A DNA stretch of 64,000 nt, from assembly GCA_963693305.1 (NCBI GenBank), contig OY855904.1:11455996-11519995 (forward strand), in the 5' to 3' direction. The notes under the pieces were generated by a model. The model saw only the letters and a list, made by a program, of their open reading frames with translations, was not told where the DNA came from and did no database searches. This DNA comes from Meandrina meandrites (Eukaryota > Cnidaria > Anthozoa > Scleractinia > Meandrinidae). Below are positions 60,201 through 64,000 of the stretch, piece after piece. Within the stretch, counting starts at the first letter, position 1. Every line of letters starts with the position of its first letter. Both the position numbers and the translations under genes were made by a program.

Positions 60201-60524
60201 GTCGGCGGTTTATGCGTCATTCGCTGCTTCGCACGTTGTTCCAACCGGGTGTTAACATCTTTTACCCCTGCTTCCCGATAGGGTGCAGTGGTAGTTCTAG
60301 CTTCGGTTTCTGTAATAAATAGCATTTTCTGGGAGCGGGTTATCAGCCCGCCGCCCAACCCCCAACCTGGAGGACCAGGGACTGTTCTTCGTCTGGCCTC
60401 TACCCTTCGACCAATCCGGCATGGTTAGACCTGCCAGGGAACAAAGTCCCCGCCGGCACAGCTCTCCGGGTCATGGAGACACACAAGCTTCACCACCGCG
60501 GCAAGGTGTCAGCCCAAGGTGAAG
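57261..60524 (-). mobile_element. Nearly intact non-LTR retrotransposon (LINE, RTE-like)
   Basis: The element is flanked by an exact 13-bp target duplication GTCCGTGATTGTA (57248-57260 and 60525-60537). On its own strand it begins CTTCACCTTGGGCTGACACC, has about 165 bp of GC-rich 5' leader, one long ORF and a 3' end in short TAAG repeats with no poly-A tail. The endonuclease-plus-RT single ORF and a short tandem tail fit the RTE group best; this is inferred from motifs, not from a search. At 3264 bp with intact ends, the insertion looks recent. It lies between the two EGF genes. Confidence 0.88.
57286..60358 (-). pseudogene. LINE polyprotein: endonuclease plus reverse transcriptase, one frameshift
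   Basis: Runs from 60358. Residues about 60-310 form an apurinic-type endonuclease: GQWN (65-68), SEMRW (96-100), CYAPTNE (168-174), GDMNAK (204-209), NQID (272-275), SDHH (300-303). Residues about 530-830 form the reverse transcriptase: FIDFEKAFD (675-683), RQGCLLSP (735-742) and the catalytic FADD (776-779). After SIVSKKGGT the frame shifts near 57810. The rest continues in another frame (57774-57286) with LYGSETW, a GWIGHTLR motif and KRKRGRP. A small internal deletion, perhaps between short GCACGA-like repeats, would explain the shift. The enzyme core is intact, but the C-terminal part is out of frame. Confidence 0.88.
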
Positions 60525-60537
60525 GTCCGTGATTGTA

Positions 60538-61614
60538 ACCCTACTTTATCGTTCTGGTCGTGTTGGTGTCTTGCAAAGTTACTTTTTCACATAGTACTTA
60601 TCGGCCTTGCTACATTATTGTAATGTTTTTACAGTATAAGCATACTAAACATTTAGAACCAGACCTTTAGATTCACTATCAAATCTTGCTTGAAAAAATA
60701 TAATTTACTCCAAATCAGTACTACTGCCATTAGCGTTTACAAGCCAGGAATCTGACGATTTTTGCTATACTTCAGCTTAACGTTGTAAGCGGTATTTCTC
60801 TTTCTGTTATTGCTACAATCTGCAAATTTGTTATTAGTGATGTCAAAAACCATTCTTCACGACTGTTTATCATTGTCAAGTTACTAAATCTCTCTTGCGT
60901 CATTGTTGGGCGGCAAAATGTTTATTCTTATAGGGCAGTGGAAACTGAATGATCATTCACCAGATGCACTCGATACATGATTAACCAATATGGAACTCAA
61001 AAACAAAATTTATCACCAGCTTCTGGAAAGGGGTCCAAATGAAATACTTTCCCTTTATTTCTTTCTTTACTTGCTTTAAAAAAAGTGTGTGTGTGTGTGT
61101 GTGTGTGGGAAGTTTTAAATGTGGAAGTTCTAAAGCCCCCCAGCCTCTCCCTCTGCGCGGGCCCTGACTGCCTTGTCCGGTCCACGCAAGGATTTTGGTA
61201 AGTCAAAATACGTTTTTGGATTTTGTGTTTTATTGGAAAATCCGAAATCCGGATATCCCAATCGAATGCACCCTTAGTCCTGTTAGTTTTTAGTGAAAAT
61301 GTTAATTTAGTTCTGAACTGCGCACATTTGCAAAATTTATTTGACTTATTTCTGCAACTGGTCTATTGTAGATCTCTATGTTTAAATTTTAAACTTCGTG
61401 TGAAGTGTACTTTCAGGCCACCCTGCGCACGTAGCTGGTGTGAAGTGTATCCCGGTTTCCACAACGTGCAACCTGAAGCTACTAGGAATATTTCTAGCGC
61501 CATTTTATGGGACGCTTGTCCTTGACAGGTTACCCTCCAGCATTTTGTTTGCCTAATAGCCAGTCAACGGGTTATGCTAAGAACAAATAGACTTCTGACC
61601 ATCACTAATGGAAC

Positions 61615-61646
<32 letters not shown>

Positions 61647-62415
61647 GAAACTCTAAAGGATTGTAGTTTAAAAACTATAATTTTATGTACTAAAGAAAAA
61701 TTGCCCCTTTAAGTGTTCTATCAGCAAATGGAAAGGCTAACATGGCTAATATGAACACCTCGATAGGGGCGTTATCGTACTCTATCAGCGAACAGAAAAC
61801 AGAATAAAATCAGCGAACAGAAAAAATCAGTGGACAAACTTCGCTTTTCATTCGCCTGCTGTAAACACTACCGCTATTGTTATTCAGGGATAGGGGCATT
61901 GTTATGATTCGCCTGCTGTAAACACTACCGCTATGTTATTCAGGGTAGGGGCATTGTTATGACCTGTTATCTATTGTTTCAAGAACCAATGAAGTAACTC
62001 GTTCCGAGAGGTAGTGGGCGACCCCTACTGTTGTTTGCAGTTGCTCGCTTGAACCGCGCTTGAACGATGATCTTGGTTAAATATATTTTTTTTTTTGCAC
62101 CAAAATGTAAATTCAGGACCAGAATTTCGAAGCCACGACTTAAAAAAAATAACAAACACTTCTTTTAGCCAAACTTTTAATGAATTTCTCTTCTACTTAC
62201 CATTTTATATTCGACACTTTATTCAACAACGATCTTAATGGAATAAGCGAGTTGTGAATAAAACGCGATAAGGCGACGGTTGGAATTTATCGATGAAAGT
62301 GGGCGGGGCAGTAGAAGAAAGTGGGCGGGGTAGCAAGGCGAAAACTTGCCGCCATTCCACACATCGGTGTCGTTGGTAGTATGCGCCGGGAGCAATTATT
62401 TCAAGTCGGAGTTTG
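60538..62415. other. Intergenic upstream of EGF gene 2
   Basis: Contains a (TG)n microsatellite at about 61085-61108, the right end of the possible hAT element (61166), the 61640-61695 repeat shared with 55725-55790, and a tandem duplication of a unit of about 50 bp around 61850-61955 (ATTCGCCTGCTGTAAACACT). No exon was recognised. Confidence 0.5.
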
Positions 62416-62438
62416 ATTGGTTTGCACAATGCTATAAA
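62416..62438 (+). promoter_or_regulatory. Putative core promoter of EGF gene 2
   Basis: An inverted CCAAT box (ATTGG, 62416-62420) and a TATAAA (62433-62438) lie about 140-160 bp before the ATG, leaving room for a 5' UTR of about 110 nt. The two boxes are unusually close, so only the TATA is credited with moderate confidence. Confidence 0.4.
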
Positions 62439-62575
62439 ACAGTAAAACACATGCAGAAATTCCGCTTTGTCTCAGGCTGTCTTGAATTTAACTGATCTGT
62501 ACGCTGAGGGACAGCAAACAAAGAAACGTCTTGTACGCATCTAACGGAACATTTTGAGAAGAAAACATTTCAATA

Positions 62576-63552
62576 ATGACGTTTGCAGTTGTACTGTGCT
62601 TTGCTTTTTGGATGATCTGCGCTACTCAGGGCATAAGGACGGGTAAGGTTTTATAGGACAGTCATTTTATGAGAGCGGAGGATCGAGATACGAGCCTCAG
62701 TTTACAGTTGTTCTAATAGACGTTCCAAGTAAAACTAAATATTCCTAATAAATACTGTAATTATAGAAGGGCCGTACCAAGCAAGAGGCAAAACGAGGCA
62801 CTTGACTTCTCTAGAGTTTAACCCAAAATTCAAAACAAACGTATTTTTAAGCTTTTTAACGTAGTGTTTTGGCCAAATCGAGAAAATTTAGTCCCGCGCG
62901 CGAAATATGTCCGTTCCATTTTCGCGAAATCAAGTTCCCGCGAAAATAAGTAACAATAAGTTACTGCCGTTTAGGACATGAATGCCGAATTTCAATCCAG
63001 TTTTTTTCCTCTCTAAGAAAACATTCGTGCGACGTCGTTGTAGTCGAAATTATGAGTAGTGAGGTTTCATTTGAACTTTAGAGTTCGCTTGTTACTGAAA
63101 GGCGTAGTAATATATAAGCTGGTACAGTACGTTTAGACAATTGCTTTTTGACATTTCGCAGTGCAACAAATTTGAGCGGTCTTTGAACGCGAGGTCTGGA
63201 GCCAATGTCGGCGTTTAGCACCTGTCAATGTGCGACTGTTAATGGTTTTAGAGAAAAACGACTGTTTTGCAGTCCAGGCTTCTTTCGGATCAGGTGAACT
63301 GTTCGAAATAGTGTAGTGTCCGTATTAGAGGAGAGGTTTGTCTGTAATTTTTTTCCTTTCATTTCTCTCTTAGCGTGTAACGAGTGCGAGGATAGAGAAG
63401 CTGGCTGTTTAAACGGAGGAACATGTATTTTATTTGACCGCCCGGATGGAACGACGCGGGCGGGATGCGAATGCCCTGTTCGTCGATGGATCGGAAAACG
63501 TTGTCAGTTTCGAAGAATGCCAGCTATCATGCAGATTGCCTTTGGTCGGTGA
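62576..63552 (+). CDS. Small secreted EGF-domain peptide, gene 2
   Basis: Exons 62576-62642 and 63374-63552 joined by a phase-1 GT-AG intron, 81 residues. Exon 1 is a signal peptide (MTFAVVLCFAFWMICATQG). Exon 2 has an EGF-like domain: a first cysteine, C-x9-C-x5-C-x13-C-x-C-x9-C, with CLNGGTC and a GKRC close. An additional cysteine lies three residues after the first, making seven, an odd number. The tail reads FRRMPAIMQIAFGR: a dibasic pair and a terminal Gly-Arg. The exon plan is identical to gene 1, so the two are paralogues in divergent orientation. It is a secreted signalling or venom-type peptide; the receptor is unknown. A polyadenylation signal AATAAA is at 63642. Confidence 0.85.
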
Positions 63553-63641
63553 TCAGACTGATAATTGTGAGCAACATGAAACATACACGGCAGAAATGGA
63601 AACACGATAACAAAATGCTTTGAAAAGTGTAGTTTTTGAGG

Positions 63642-63647
63642 AATAAA
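63642..63647 (+). promoter_or_regulatory. Polyadenylation signal of EGF-peptide gene 2
   Basis: AATAAA about 90 nt after the stop codon. Confidence 0.65.
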
Positions 63648-64000
63648 GTTGCAAGATTTTCTCGTTCCCATAATTATTTGTTATATCCTGTTCTGAGTTA
63701 TATCACAGTATCACAAAAACATATCAACCATCAAACACAGTCAAAATGAATTGCGTTGCTTGCTGAAAGTTACGACAAAGCTTCACGCACTTTGTGGCGC
63801 GCTCATAGACAAAAGATTCTGGAATCAATAAGTTGGAACATAAAAGCAACTGAGATGGCTGATTTCTAACCATCAGTGTATTTTTATCAAAAAAGCAGCC
63901 TTTAAGCGTCGTGGAGTCGAGCGTGAACCGACTTAGCACTAGCAACTCACAGTCCCTTTATAGTAATGGCCACTTATTTGGGATACTTATAAACGGATGA
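63648..64000. other. Right flank, nothing firm
   Basis: A 73-codon minus-strand open frame (63724-63945) has no recognised similarity. No repeat was identified in the last 350 bp. Confidence 0.4.

Larger units (their letters stand above)
56910..61166. mobile_element. Possible hAT-like element carrying the LINE
   Basis: CAGGGCCCGCGCAG at 56910 and CTGCGCGGGCCCTG ending at 61166 are exact 14-bp inverted repeats with CAGGG termini, followed inside both by a G-rich GGGGGGCTT motif. Without the LINE the element would be about 1 kb. No clean 8-bp target duplication was found, so the boundaries are tentative. Confidence 0.4.

Overview
The window is a piece of an animal genome, most likely a stony coral or related anthozoan. 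It has GT-AG introns, a cluster of animal-type UDP-glucuronosyltransferase (UGT) genes, an intronless rhodopsin-type receptor gene, two small secreted EGF-domain genes, and short inverted-repeat transposons filling most non-coding DNA. The species cannot be read from the sequence.

Layout. 1-10.7 kb is repeat-rich and holds copy A (1272-8839) of a large direct duplication. 10.7-13.6 kb holds UGT-1 (plus strand), with four exons and no visible first exon. 15.4-16.4 kb holds a GPCR gene (minus). 19.7-27.2 kb holds UGT-2 (plus), complete in five exons. 30.3-37.2 kb holds UGT-3 (minus), complete in five exons. 40.0-44.8 kb holds UGT-4 (plus), a pseudogene with an 8-bp tandem duplication, a 1-bp deletion and a 385-bp TTAA transposon inside an exon. 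45.1-45.6 kb is a 40-bp minisatellite. 46.5-52.6 kb is copy B of the duplication. 53.9-55.4 kb holds EGF-peptide gene 1 (minus), 57.3-60.5 kb a nearly intact LINE, and 62.6-63.6 kb EGF-peptide gene 2 (plus).

How it works together. The UGT genes share one exon plan: a short exon with the signal peptide and catalytic histidine, an acceptor-binding exon of about 610 nt, two sugar-donor exons of about 210 and 289 nt, and a last exon with the membrane anchor and a lysine-based ER-retrieval tail. They look like a tandem detoxification or small-molecule conjugation cluster undergoing duplication and decay. The two EGF genes share a signal-peptide exon, a phase-1 intron and a single EGF exon, and point away from each other across the LINE.

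The most informative part is the A/B duplication. Several transposons are present in one copy and absent from the other, so exact empty sites and target-site duplications can be read directly. These include TTAA, TAA, 5-bp and 9-bp types, and a 41-bp element. No clearly new multi-gene system is visible. The best leads are the EGF pair with amidation-like tails, the exon-1-less UGT genes, the exon-inserted TTAA element, and a repeat family whose hairpin covaries between copies.
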